Assembly: GCF_023898315.1 (NCBI RefSeq)
Contig: NC_064621.1
Location: 128,276,521 to 128,340,520, forward strand
Origin: Schistocerca nitens
Taxonomy: Eukaryota; Arthropoda; Insecta; Orthoptera; Acrididae
Direction: 5' to 3'
Length of the DNA: 64,000 bases
Below are positions 54,601-64,000 of the stretch, in pieces. Position 1 is the first letter of the stretch. The number at the start of each line of letters is the position of its first letter. The notes under the pieces are model-generated. The model was not told the DNA's origin. It did no database searches and saw only the letters and a list, made by a program, of their open reading frames with translations. The translations under genes were made by a program, and so were the position numbers.

Positions 54601-55813
54601 CACTATGTGATCAAAAGTATCTGGACATCCCCAAAAACATACGCTTTCCATATTAGGTGCATTGTGCAGCCACCTACTGCCATGTACTCCGTATCAGAGA
54701 CCTCAGTAATCATTAAACATCGTGACAGAGCAGAATTGGGGGGGGGGGGGGGGGGCTCTGCGGAGCTCAGGGACTTCTAACGTGGTCAGCTGATTGTGTG
54801 TCACGCATCCACACTCCTAAACATCCCTAGGTCCACTGCTTCCTATGTGATAGTGAAGTGGAAACTTGAAGAGACATGTACAGCACATAAGCGTACAGGC
54901 AGACCTCCTCTGTTGACTGACAGATACCGCCGACAGTTCAAGAGGCTCGTAATGGGTAATAGGCAGACATCTATCCAGACCATCACACAGGAATTCCAAA
55001 CTGCACCAGGAGCCACTGCAAGTACTATGACACTTAGGCGGGAAGTGAGAAAAATTGGATTTAATGGTCCAGCGGCTGCCACAAATCACCCCGGTAAATG
55101 ACAAACGACGCCTAGCTTGGTGTAAGGAGAGTAAACACTGGACGATTTAACAGTGAGAAAACGTTGTGTGGAGTGACGAATCACGGTAGACAATGTGGCG
55201 ATCCGATGGCTGGATGTGGGTATGGCGAATGCCCGGTGAACGTCATCTGCCAGCGTGTGTAGTGCCAACAGTAAAATTCGGAGGCTGTGGTGTTAGGGTG
55301 GTCGTGTTTTTTATGAAGGAGGCTTGCACCCCTTGTTGTTTTGCGTGGAACTATCACAGCACAGTCCTAGATTGCTGTTTTAAGCACCTTCTTGCTTCCC
55401 TCTATTGAAGAGCAATTTGGGGATGGCGATTGCACGATCGAGCATCTGTTCATAATGCATGGCCTGTGGCGGATTGGTTACACGACAATAACATCCCTGT
55501 AATGGACTGGCCTGAAAAAGGTCCTGACCTGAATCCTACAGAACACTTTTGGGATGTTTTGGAACGAGTATTTCGTGCCAGGCCTCACCGACCAACATCG
55601 ATACCTCTCCTCAGAGCAGCACTCCGTGAAGAATGGGCTGCCATTCCGCAAGAAACCTTCCAGAACCTGACTGAACGTATGCCTGCGATAGTGAAAGCTG
55701 GCATCAAGGCTAAGTATGGGCCAACACGATAATGACGTCGAGCATTGGCGATGGATGGAGTCACGAAATTCTCATTTTCAGCCAGGTGTTGGGATACTTT
55801 TGATCACATAGTG
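54601..55813 (+). mobile_element. T6: Tc1-like transposon
   Basis: A 1213-bp element with inverted ends CACTATGTGATCAAAAGTAT (left; the complement of the right end is the same over these 20 bases), flanked by TA at 54599-54600 and 55814-55815. A run of 18 G occurs in its leader (54738-54755). The transposase is on the plus strand. It is inserted at the edge of the antisense DD41D relic M4. Confidence 0.92.
54780..55732 (+). pseudogene. T6 transposase (DD34E), frameshifted
   Basis: The first frame (54796-55101) has IPRSTASYVIVKWKLEET, KRTGRPPLLTDRYRRQFKRL (GRPP linker and second helix-turn-helix) and TMTLRREVRKIGFNG. Decayed frames follow, with VVWSDESR near 55170 (first Asp), then MWVWRMPGERHLPACVVPTV. 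The last frame (55430-55732) has LHDRASVHNAWPVADWL (second Asp) and GPDLNPTEHFWDVLERVF (Glu, 34 residues later), ending AGIKAKYGPTR. The catalytic triad survives, but stops near 55099, 55150 and 55408 and frame changes inactivate it. Confidence 0.85.
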
Positions 55814-55825
55814 TACATCCATGGT

Positions 55826-56530
55826 TGGACTAATATAAAGTTGTTCCTTTAAGTGTTCCCACAAACGAAAATCAAGTGGATTAAGGTATGGGTAATGTGG
55901 AGGCTAAACGTTAGACTTCCACGATCAGTCCATTTCCATGGAAACGCTTCATTCAAATATTTACGAACGTTGATTCAAAAGTGTGGCGACGCACATCATG
56001 CTGGAACCATAACTGTCACCGTACACCAAGTGGAACGTTTAGTAATCCGGCAGACAAAGTACTGCAAAGAAAATACCATACAAATACTCATTCAGGTAGT
56101 GGACCAAAAGCACTCCTCGCATATTGCAAGCTCACAGATTTATACCAAAGTGTGCCTGAAAGCAGCGTTCACGGGTGACATGTGGCTTACGTAGCGAACT
56201 ATAATTGTTGTTCTGGAGATGGAAATACCTACACGAGTGAAGCTAGATTCGTTAGTCAGTATCACATAAACTGTAAAATGTTCGTTATCTTCCATTTGGC
56301 CCAAAAGCCATTCACAAAACTGTACTTGTCGAATGCCGTCTTATGGCGGCTGACGTTGAGTTAAAGTATATAAATGCAGTTCTGCATCGTGTAACACTTC
56401 AACAACTAGAGTTTGAGACATCTGGAAATGTCTTACAATATCGTGGGTGCTTCGCTGACATGACCAGTGAATGACGCCTAAATACCAGTGGTCAAAGAGG
56501 TGAAGATCCGTCACGTATTATCAGTAAAAT
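55826..56530 (-). pseudogene. M4: second DD41D mariner-like transposase relic
   Basis: The minus strand encodes NVPLGVR, a stop, then QLWFQHDVRRHTF (second Asp, about 56030-56000). VRKYLNEAFPWKWTDRGS (about 55970-55915) and PYLNPLDFRLWEHLKEQL (about 55890-55840, third Asp) follow after small frame changes. The spacing of the two Asp residues is about 41, as in M1, and the P-L-D-F-x-L-W ending is also M1-like. The C-terminus is cut at T6 and the N-terminus upstream is unreadable. It is likely related to M1 but is clearly a different, older copy. Confidence 0.65.
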
Positions 56531-56559
56531 CAACAGTCCCTAACACTCGCAACAGAAAA

Positions 56560-59085
56560 TCATGACTTACTTGATCAAACACATGATTAAAATCTATAAT
56601 ATGTCTAACTCCCGATGCAGGACTAGTGGAAGAAATATCATTACATTCAGAAACGGGAATCAAGAGTTCCTTGGGAGTGGGGGAGTGACTATGTACGTAA
56701 AATACAGTTTTCCTTTGAGTCTACAGAAGTATCAAGGCGCTGCACTGAACAGATATTTGAGTGTTGTGCAGGGGCAGTTGAATTTAGTGAACAAAACTTC
56801 TAATTATACGTGGCGACTTCAATGTAAATTTTGTATATGATGGTGCAAGGAAGAGGATGTTGGTAGATCTCCTAAATTCATATGATCTGTTGCAGTCGGT
56901 ATTTTTTCCAACTAGGGTGCAGGGGAACAGTAGCACAGCCATAGACAATATTTTTATTCATTCTTCAGTACTATATGGGCATTTTTTAGTAACAGAGTGA
57001 GTGGCCTTTCAGACCATGATGCACAAATTTTAACAAATGTCACATATAATGTCCCAAATGTCACATATAATTACAAACTATGTAGGAAAGTTAATCCAAC
57101 AGCAATAGAAAGTCTTTTAAACCTGGAGAAAGAATGGCAGGATGTTTATAGTGCCGATAACATAGATGATAAATATATCGCTTTCGTTAACACATTTCTC
57201 ATGCTCTTTGAGAATTGCTTTCCATTAGAATGTTCTAAGTGAGGCACTAGTAGTAACAGGTACCCCGGGTGGCTGACTAGTGGGATAAGGATATCATGTA
57301 GAACAAAACGTGAATTATATCACAATTCACAGATACAGTACCCCATTACATACAATATTGCAAGGAGCTTAAAAATGTTATTAGGAAGGCAAAGAGTATA
57401 TGGTATGCCAATAGAATAGCTAATTCACAGAGTAAAATTAAAACCATATGGTCAGTTGTGAAGGAAGTGTCTGGTCAACAGCACAAGGTAGACGATATTA
57501 AATCAGTTCCTAGTAAAAATATTTCTGGTACTGATAAATCAGATATATGTACAGTATTTAACAATCGTTTTCTGAGCATTGCTGGTGATTTAAACAAAAA
57601 TGAAGTTTCTACGGGGAATCATATAATTTTCTTGGCAAATGCCTGTCCGAGATTGATATCTGAAATACTCCTCTGCGATACAGACAAGGGGGAGATTAAG
57701 TCAGTTATTAAATCACTGAAGACTAAGGACTTTCATGCTTGTGACGCAGTGCTAGCAGAATATTAAAGTACTGTGCTGCACACCTTAGCCATGTATTTAG
57801 CCATATTTGTGATTTTTCCTTTAGGAATGGTCAGTTTCCTGAACGATAGGTACTCAGTAGTAAAGCCGCTTTACAAAAAGGTAGAAGTAGATAATTTTAG
57901 ACCTATTTCCAAGCCGTCAGTGTTTGCTAAAGTTATTGAAAAGGTTGTGTATGTAAGGATACTTGATCATTTTATATAACACGATTTGCTATCAAATCTA
58001 CAGTTCGGCTTTAAAGACGTTTAACAACTGAAAATGCTACATTCTCTTTTCTCTGTGAGGTACTGAATGGCTTAAGCTAACAGTTTCGAACGCTTGGCAT
58101 ATTTTTTTATTTAACTAAGGCGTTCGATTGGGTTGATTATAAAATATTGCTCCAGATGTAGGACCATTACGGAATATGGGGAGTAGCTCACAATTGGTTC
58201 ACCTCTTACGTTACCAACAGACAGCAAAAGGTCATTATTCACAATGTTGAGAATGGCAGTGATGTGGGATCTGAGTGGGGTATGGTCGAGTGGGGGGTGC
58301 CCCAGGGATCAGCGTTGGGGCGACTCCTGTTCCTTATTTCATAAATGATATGCCCTCTAGTATTACGTGTAACTTCAACATGTTTCTGTTCACTGAAGGT
58401 AGCAAAGGGTGTGGTGTCGAACGTTGGCCCGGTTTCAAATAGTGCAGTTCATGACCTAAGTTCATAGCGTGTAGAAAATGAATTAATGTTAAATCACAGT
58501 AAGACTCAGTTTTTACAGTATCTAACGTAAAATTCAACAAAACCTGACGTATTAATTTCACAGAATAGGCATATGATTAGTGAAACTGAACAGTTCAAAT
58601 TTCTAGGTGCTCAGATAGATAGTTAACTGTCGTAGAATTCCCACATTCAGGATCTTCTTCAAAGACTTAATGCTGCCATTGTTACTATTCGAACGGTATC
58701 TGAAGTGAGTGATTGTTCGACACGAAAATTTGTCTACTTTACTTATTTTCATTCGTTTATGTCATATATTTTGGGATAACTCTTCCCATTCCAAAAGGAT
58801 GTTTTGACTAAGAAATGTGGGGTTCGGGCAATAAGTGGTGTAAGTTCACGATCGTCATGTCGACCCCCTGTTCACGAGTCTGGGTATTTTGACATTGGCC
58901 TCTCAATATATATATATATATATTCCTTACTGTCATTTCTTGTTAAGAATATTATCTTATTTCCAAGAATTAGCAGCTTTCACTCGGTTAATACTCGGCA
59001 GAAATCAAATCTGAATTTGGATCGGACTTCTTTAACTCCTGTGCAGAAAGGTGTGGAGTATACTACTGCATTAATTTTTCAATAA
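56560..59085 (+). mobile_element. NLR-C2: non-LTR retrotransposon
   Basis: This is a second copy of the NLR-C family. 56562-56840 has GSGGVTMYVKYSF (endonuclease middle). Bases 56802-56830 encode IRGDFNVNFVYD, followed by FFPTRVQGNSSTAIDNIF and, in another frame, VSGLSDHDAQIL (57000). RT blocks include CTVFNNRFLSIAGDL (57458-57766), VDNFRPISKPSVFAKVIEK (57773-57979) and a decayed block A near 58120. The end has KKCGVRAISGVSSRSSCRPP (58804 onward). It stops where the RTE4 leader begins. Many stops are present. Confidence 0.8.
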
Positions 59086-60680
59086 GGTACCACTCGAATC
59101 TCCCCCATGAACCATGAATCTTGCCGTTGGTGGGGAGGCTTGCGTGCCTCAGCGATACAGATAGCCGTACCGTAGATGCAACCATAACGGAGGGGTATCT
59201 GTTGAGAGGAAAGACAAACGTGTGGTTCCTGAAGAGGGGTAGCAGCCTTTTCAATAGTTGCAGGGGCAACATTCTGGATGATTGACTGATCTGGCCTTGT
59301 AACACTAACCAAAACGACCTTGCTGTGCTGGTACTGCGAACGGCTGAAAGCAAGGGGAAACTACAGCCGTAATTTTTCTCGAGGGCATGCAGCTTTAGTG
59401 TACGGTTAAATGACGATGACGTCCTCTTGGGCCAAATATTATGGAGGTAAAATAGCCCCCCATTCTGATCTCCGGGCGGGGACTACTGAGGAGGACGTCG
59501 TTATCAGGAGAAAGAAAACTGGCGTTCTACGGGTCCGAGCGTTGTGCGTCAGATCCCTTAATCGGGCAAGTAGGTTAGAAAATTTAAAAAGGGAAATGGA
59601 TAGGTTAAAGTTAGATATAGTGGAAATTAGTGAAGTTCGGTGGTAGGAGGAACAAGACTTCTGGTCAGGTGAATACAGGGTTGTTGTTGTTGTTGTGGTC
59701 TTTCAGTCCTGAGACTGGTTTGATGCAGCTCTCCATGCTACTCTACCCTGTGCAAGCCTCTTCATCTCCCAGTACCTGCTGCAGCCTACATCCTTCTGAA
59801 TGTGCTTAGTGTATTCATCTCTTGGTCTCCCTCTACGATTTTTAACCTCCATGCTGCCCTCCAGTACTAAATTGGTGATCCCTTCATACCTCAGAAAATG
59901 TCCTACCAACCGATCCCATCTTCTAGTCAAGTTGTGCCACAAACTCCTCTTATCCCCAATTCTATTCAATACCTCCTCATTAGTTATGTGATCTACCCAT
60001 CTAATCTTCAGCATCTGTAGCACCACATTTCGAAAGCTTCTATTCTCTTCTTGTCTAAACTATTTATAGTACATGTTTCACTTCCATACATCGTTACACT
60101 CCATACAAATACTTTCAGAAACGACTTCCTTACACTTAAATCAATACTCGATGTTAACATATTTCTCTTCTTCAGAAACGCTTTCCTTCCCATTGCCAGT
60201 CTACATTTTATATCCTCTCTACTTCGACCATCATCAGTTATTTTGCTCCACAAATGGCAAAACTCCTTTACTACTTTAAGTGACTCATTTCCTAATCTAA
60301 TTCCCGCAGCATCACCAGACTTAATTCGACTACATTCCATTATCCTCGTTTTGCTTTTGTTGATGTTCATCTTATATCCTCCTTTCAAGACACTGCCCAT
60401 TCCGTTCAACTGCTCTTCCAAGTCCTTTGCTGTCTCTGACAGAATTACAATGTCATCGGCGAACCTCAAAGTTTTTATTTCTTCTCCATGGATTTTAATA
60501 CCTACTCCGAACTTTTCTTATAAATACAAAATCATATAGGGGTAACGCAGGAGTAAGTTTAATAATGAATAAAAAGATGGGAGTGCGGGTAAGCTACTAC
60601 AAACAGCATAGTGAACGCATTGTTGTGGCCAAGATAGACACGAAGCCCACACCTACCACAGTAGTGCAAGTTTATTAAAA
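59086..60680 (+). mobile_element. RTE4: 5' part of an RTE element, split by RTE3
   Basis: It begins with the long RTE leader (59086-59500, containing GAACCATGAATCTTGCCGTT). The start of the endonuclease (SLNRASRLENLKREMDRLKL and IVEISEVRW, 59550-59643) follows, then a stop. At about 59681 an inverted RTE fragment intervenes. From 60518 the same endonuclease region resumes (TTATAAATACAAAATCATAT) and ends at 60680. Downstream endonuclease and RT are absent. This is unusual, because RTE copies normally lack the 5' end, not the 3' end. Confidence 0.8.
59681..60517 (-). mobile_element. RTE3: inverted 3' fragment of RTE inside RTE4
   Basis: The left end is the complement of an (ACA)n tail (TTGTTGTTGTTGTTGTGGTC). 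Minus-strand frames 60469-60008 and 60026-59703 encode RFADDIVILSETAKDLEEQ, NINKSKTRIMECSRIKSGDA, RWVDHITNEEVLNRIGDKRS and GRPRDEYTKHIQKDVGC. It is 5'-truncated just before the FADD block. It lies in the endonuclease start of RTE4. I see no duplication longer than about 3 bases at its borders. Confidence 0.85.
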
Positions 60681-61427
60681 GTGAATCGTTGAAAAAATGA
60701 AATTTCTTACCTACATTACATAATTTCCATATTTCAATTCGATGTTCGGAGGGTTGCCAATTCGTGTGACACCTTGATGCTGTGAAAAATAACTGGTGTC
60801 GCTATTAACTGTGAGGCAGTTCCATCCTTAAGAATCAGTGCTGGCTTAAATATGCGCACCAGATTGGATTAACGTTTGGAAGTTTTTGGCGTTACCAATG
60901 AAACTTGAGTTTGAGTATTCACAACTTTTTATTCAAAAGCGTAAATTATGATAGAGGCATTGCCTACATAAATCGAAAGTATGATTTTCTGGACAAAGAA
61001 TTTATTACAAACGTTTAAATTGAGAAAGATGTGATATGAAATTACTTTGTTGTCATTTAAACATTGACTACAATGAAGTCGAGATAACTGATTGACGGTT
61101 GGTCATTTTGATTGGTGGAAACTGGAATTTACTAAACACCATCTCCCTTTCGTAACTAATTTGCTGCAACGTCCCTACATATTAACAACAGTGATTGTGC
61201 AGCCTCAAAGAGAAACTAATGTTATCCATGCCACTGTGAGAGTACTGTCAAACATGGGAACGCTAAATCGAGGATGATGTGGAATCCCTAAGTTCCGTTC
61301 GTTCTAGTGTGCAGGTGCTGCAAGCTACTCTCATCATACTTGTTGATGTAACATGAGCAGACCGCTGCTGGCTTGGGTGGCTGCAATCAAATGCGCACCT
61401 GGAAATGCTCTGCTGTGAACTTCAACA

Positions 61428-61655
61428 TTGGAGTGGCCAGTACACCGGTTTCGCATTTGGGAGGAGGACAGTTCAAACCAGTGTCCAGCCATCCTGATTT
61501 AGGTATTACCTTGATTTCCCTAAATCGCATCAGGCAAACGCCGAGACGGTTCCTTTGAAAGGAGGTGGCCGATTTCCTTCCCCATCCTTCCCTAATCCGA
61601 GATTGTACTCCCTTCTAATGATATTGTTGTCGAAAGGACATTAAACACTAATCTC
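61428..61655 (+). mobile_element. SINE-5a, degenerate
   Basis: A decayed tRNA-headed SINE whose body (CCTGATTTAGGTATTACC, AAATCGCATCAGGCAAAC, GGTTCCTTTGAAAGGAG, CCTTCCCTAATCCGAGA) matches SINE-5b at 63698-63956 throughout. The A-box region is eroded. It interrupts unit B relative to unit A. Confidence 0.8.
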
Positions 61656-61804
61656 CTCTCCTTCTTGAAATTGGACTCTGTCAGTTTCCACTGCAGAGGT
61701 GAGCTGCCTTCCTCGACTACTGTCGCTTCTCGACCTGTGTCGGACACCCAAGTCCTCTGTTGTTCCAGGTCTGAAGTGATCTTAAGTGTTAAAACGAAAA
61801 CTAC

Positions 61805-62015
61805 AATGAAGGCTTTCACGACCGGATGTTTCAGCTGCTTAGAATTCTTTCGGGTTGTATGGCCGTGGTCCATGGAACTCTTCAATCCCTGACGTTTCGC
61901 CCAAGGCTACTTTGGACATCTTCCGAGGTGCTCCTGGTTGTGCTCAGTCTTGCCGACAGGGACTGAAGAGTTCCATGGACCACGCCCTTACAACTCGGAA
62001 GAATTCTCAGCAGCT
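61805..62015. repeat. F3: 211-bp foldback element
   Basis: The left arm (CTGCTTAGAATTCTTTCGGG to GTCCATGGAACTCTTCA) pairs with the right arm (GACTGAAGAGTTCCATGGAC to GAATTCTCAGCAGCT) over about 60 bases around a short centre. A 14-base flanking repeat, AAAACGAAAACTAC (61791-61804) and AAAACGAAGACTAC (62016-62029), marks the insertion, which is absent from unit A. The long duplication is more typical of target-primed retrotransposition than of DNA transposons. Confidence 0.8.
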
Positions 62016-62906
62016 AAAACGAAGACTACCTACATTATGTGCCCATAACTATCTCCCACCAGTCCTTAAAGGTACAGGTTCTGAACCAATGGCGTGATTT
62101 TTTTGTTGTTCAAAATCTACCACGAGAAACCAGCAAAACTTCAATTTCAAAAACTTTTGAATGTTTGGCTCCATAAGGTTCCCGTTATGAGCAGCGACCG
62201 TGGAACATAAAATTATAAAAGTATAAAAGTAGCAACCAGTCGTGGTAACATAATTTATTTATTTTGTTGCAAATCGCTTTCCACTGATACCAGTCATCAT
62301 CGGTGCGGTTTTAAAACCGATACATGCCAAAAGTAGAAGTACTGTCCTTGGCAGATTTCTATCATGATTGCTATATTCTTTATAATTTTCAATTCAAAAA
62401 CCTCCTATTTCATCATTCTGTTCTTGGAAAGATCAACTTCAGTGCTCCGTTAAGCTGATGTCACATTACAGCCACCAATCAATGTTGATCTTTGCTGGTC
62501 GCATGGTTTACACTAAATGTGGGCAAAGAAAAACAAGAAAAATGTGACTTCGTCCCCAAGTGACAGCGTGCCAGCGATGTAAATGCTACAATTCTTTTCT
62601 AGTCTTGTTTCTGTGCATTTTGGGATGTCCAAGAGATGTCTATCTCACAAAACGTTTGACACAGACCCGATTGCCGCACCGTGCTTCGCCACATTCGACA
62701 CTGCAAAACTATAACTTACAGGGCAACTTTCTCTGTCAGAGCGCAGGCCATAAAAAACACCGCTCCCCAGCTTCACTTTGCCTTTTTTAGTGGGTCCACT
62801 CCCTCGGCTGATATTGTTCCGAAGTCAGTGGCTCCAGTTTCATGCAAACGATGTGTACTGTCTCAGCCTCTTTATCTGAGTCAGCTACGTACAGATTCTC
62901 AGAACA

Positions 62907-63110
62907 AAAAATGGTTCAAATGTCTCTGAGCACTATGGGACTTAACATCTGTGGTCATCAGTCCCATAGAACTTAGAACTACTTAAACCTAACTAACCTA
63001 AGGGCATCACACACATCCATGCCCGAGGCAGAATTCGAACCTGCGACCGTAGCGGTCACGCGGTTCCAGACTGAAGCGCGTAGAACAACCGCACGGCCAC
63101 ACCGGCCGGC
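62907..63110 (-). mobile_element. SINE-1f inside unit B
   Basis: An inverted SINE-1 with a perfect 11-base duplication TTCTCAGAACA (62896-62906 and 63111-63121). It lies where unit A continues uninterrupted, so it arrived after the two units separated. Confidence 0.92.
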
Positions 63111-63697
63111 TTCTCAGAACACACTGCCCCTTATATTTGGGACTCTGTCTCACTTGCGTTTCACTCTGAACGTTCTATCTCTCGAACTGCAGCACTTCTC
63201 AACTTGAAAGTTCTTCCGAAGTAATTATTATTACAGCATATGCTAGGTTCATTGTAGTACAATAAAGAAAGGCAAATGAAATCATCCATTGCAGTCACTG
63301 TTATCGCTTTATCCAACATGAACCGTGTGTTTACTAGATCTACGTAAGATTAATTATATTACATCGAATCTACATATTAACATTAATTAAAAGTCATAAG
63401 CCAAAGTGGCTTAACATTTTTCAATGTAAAACGTACTTACACTACTCTATTTTACAGACTCTACGATTATATTGCCAAACATCTTTACTCATAACAATAG
63501 CATGTGGGACAACGCGATACTATTCATGCATGCAAAAGCGAACTTGCGGGTTGTGCTCTCACTATCCTTTACACAATCAGACCGCCTACCTGGATAAGTT
63601 TCAGATTGTCTGCCCCATCACTTTGCGATGGTCGATACTGGTTTACCAATACAAGCAGCATTGACGAAAAGTCAGCAAAATACGTACCACACAAAGG

Positions 63698-63956
63698 ACC
63701 GAGCGAGGTGGCGCAGTGGTTAGCACACTGGACTCGCATTCGGGAGGACGACGGTTCAATCCCGTCTCCGGCCATTCTGATTTAGGTTTTCCGTGATTTC
63801 CCTAAATCGTTTCAGGCGAATGCCGGGATGGTTCCTTTGAAAGGGCACGGCCGATTTCCTTCCTAATCCTTCCCTAACCCGAGCTTGCGCTCCGTCTCTA
63901 ATGACCTCGTTGTCGACGGGACGTTAAACACTAACCACCACCACCACCACCACACG
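63698..63956 (+). mobile_element. SINE-5b, tRNA-derived
   Basis: The head has the A-box region GGTGGCGCAGTGGTTAGCAC and the B-box region GACGGTTCAATCCCGTC, followed by the family body and a tail of ACC/CCA triplets (63934-63953). A short possible duplication, CAAAGG (63692-63697 and 63957-63962), brackets it. This is the better preserved of the two SINE-5 copies. Confidence 0.88.
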
Positions 63957-64000
63957 CAAAGGCCTCATAACTACAGTCCATGGGCAGCATCTGAAAGTTA

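Larger units (their letters stand above)
60775..63418. repeat. Unit B of the long unidentified direct repeat
   Basis: The second copy of the 51790-53528 unit, in the same orientation. Three insertions expand it: a SINE-5 copy (61428-61655), foldback F3 (61805-62015) and SINE-1f (62907-63110). Outside these, the order of shared blocks is the same as in unit A. No protein-coding frame is shared. The left edge lies about 95 bases beyond RTE4. Confidence 0.75.

Noticed and set aside
33591-63110. CRISPR-like array from repeated about 200-bp units
   Set aside because: The repeats are dispersed SINE-1 copies with separate target duplications and no regular spacing.

Overview
The window is intergenic DNA from a large, repeat-rich animal genome. 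The best fit is an orthopteran insect (a grasshopper of the Schistocerca type). This rests on several short interspersed repeats that I recognise as abundant in locust genomes, on the mix of RTE, CR1/jockey-like, Tc1/mariner, piggyBac and Gypsy elements, and on the absence of any prokaryotic gene organisation. The species call is an inference from memory and was not checked by search. I found no convincing host protein-coding gene and no true tRNA or rRNA gene.

Layout. 1-5960: a decayed Ty3/Gypsy-like element (5' LTR end, primer binding site, gag, zinc knuckle, protease, RT, start of RNase H) carrying a truncated RTE and a DD41D mariner with 250-bp inverted repeats. 6180-6625: CpG-dense DNA followed by a TATA motif. 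6890-8813: CR1/jockey-like element NLR-A1. 9296-11565: two Tc1-like relics (T1a, T4). 12381-13560: piggyBac relic holding a foldback repeat. 15271-20298: a Tc1-like element (T3) containing a non-LTR element, two SINEs and a foldback element. 20717-22876: an RTE with a CR1-like element inside it. 22965-29525: mariner relic M3, Tc1-like T1b, then CR1-like copies, one split by Tc1-like T2a. 32597-34334: inverted NLR-A2 with a SINE inside it and another SINE next to it. 39586-40343: Gypsy gag-like and integrase remnants. 41140-42561: T2b. 44063-45988: the best preserved NLR-A copy, split by a solo LTR. 46605-49209: Tc1-like T5 containing mariner M2, whose transposase frame is broken only by a SINE. 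51790-53528 and 60775-63418: two direct copies of an unidentified long repeat, with Tc1-like T6, a second DD41D relic, NLR-C2 and a pair of opposed RTE fragments between them.

There is no cooperative pathway here. The relationships are insertional. Target-site duplications (TSDs), whether TA dinucleotides, 5 bp (solo LTR) or 8-14 bp (non-LTR elements and SINEs), let the order of many insertions be read directly. The most informative loci are the multi-level nests at 15271-20298 and 46605-49209, the mariner M2 frame of 356 codons, the complementary lesions of T2a and T2b, two foldback elements whose arms contain tRNA-like sequence, and the unidentified 1.7-kb duplicated unit.
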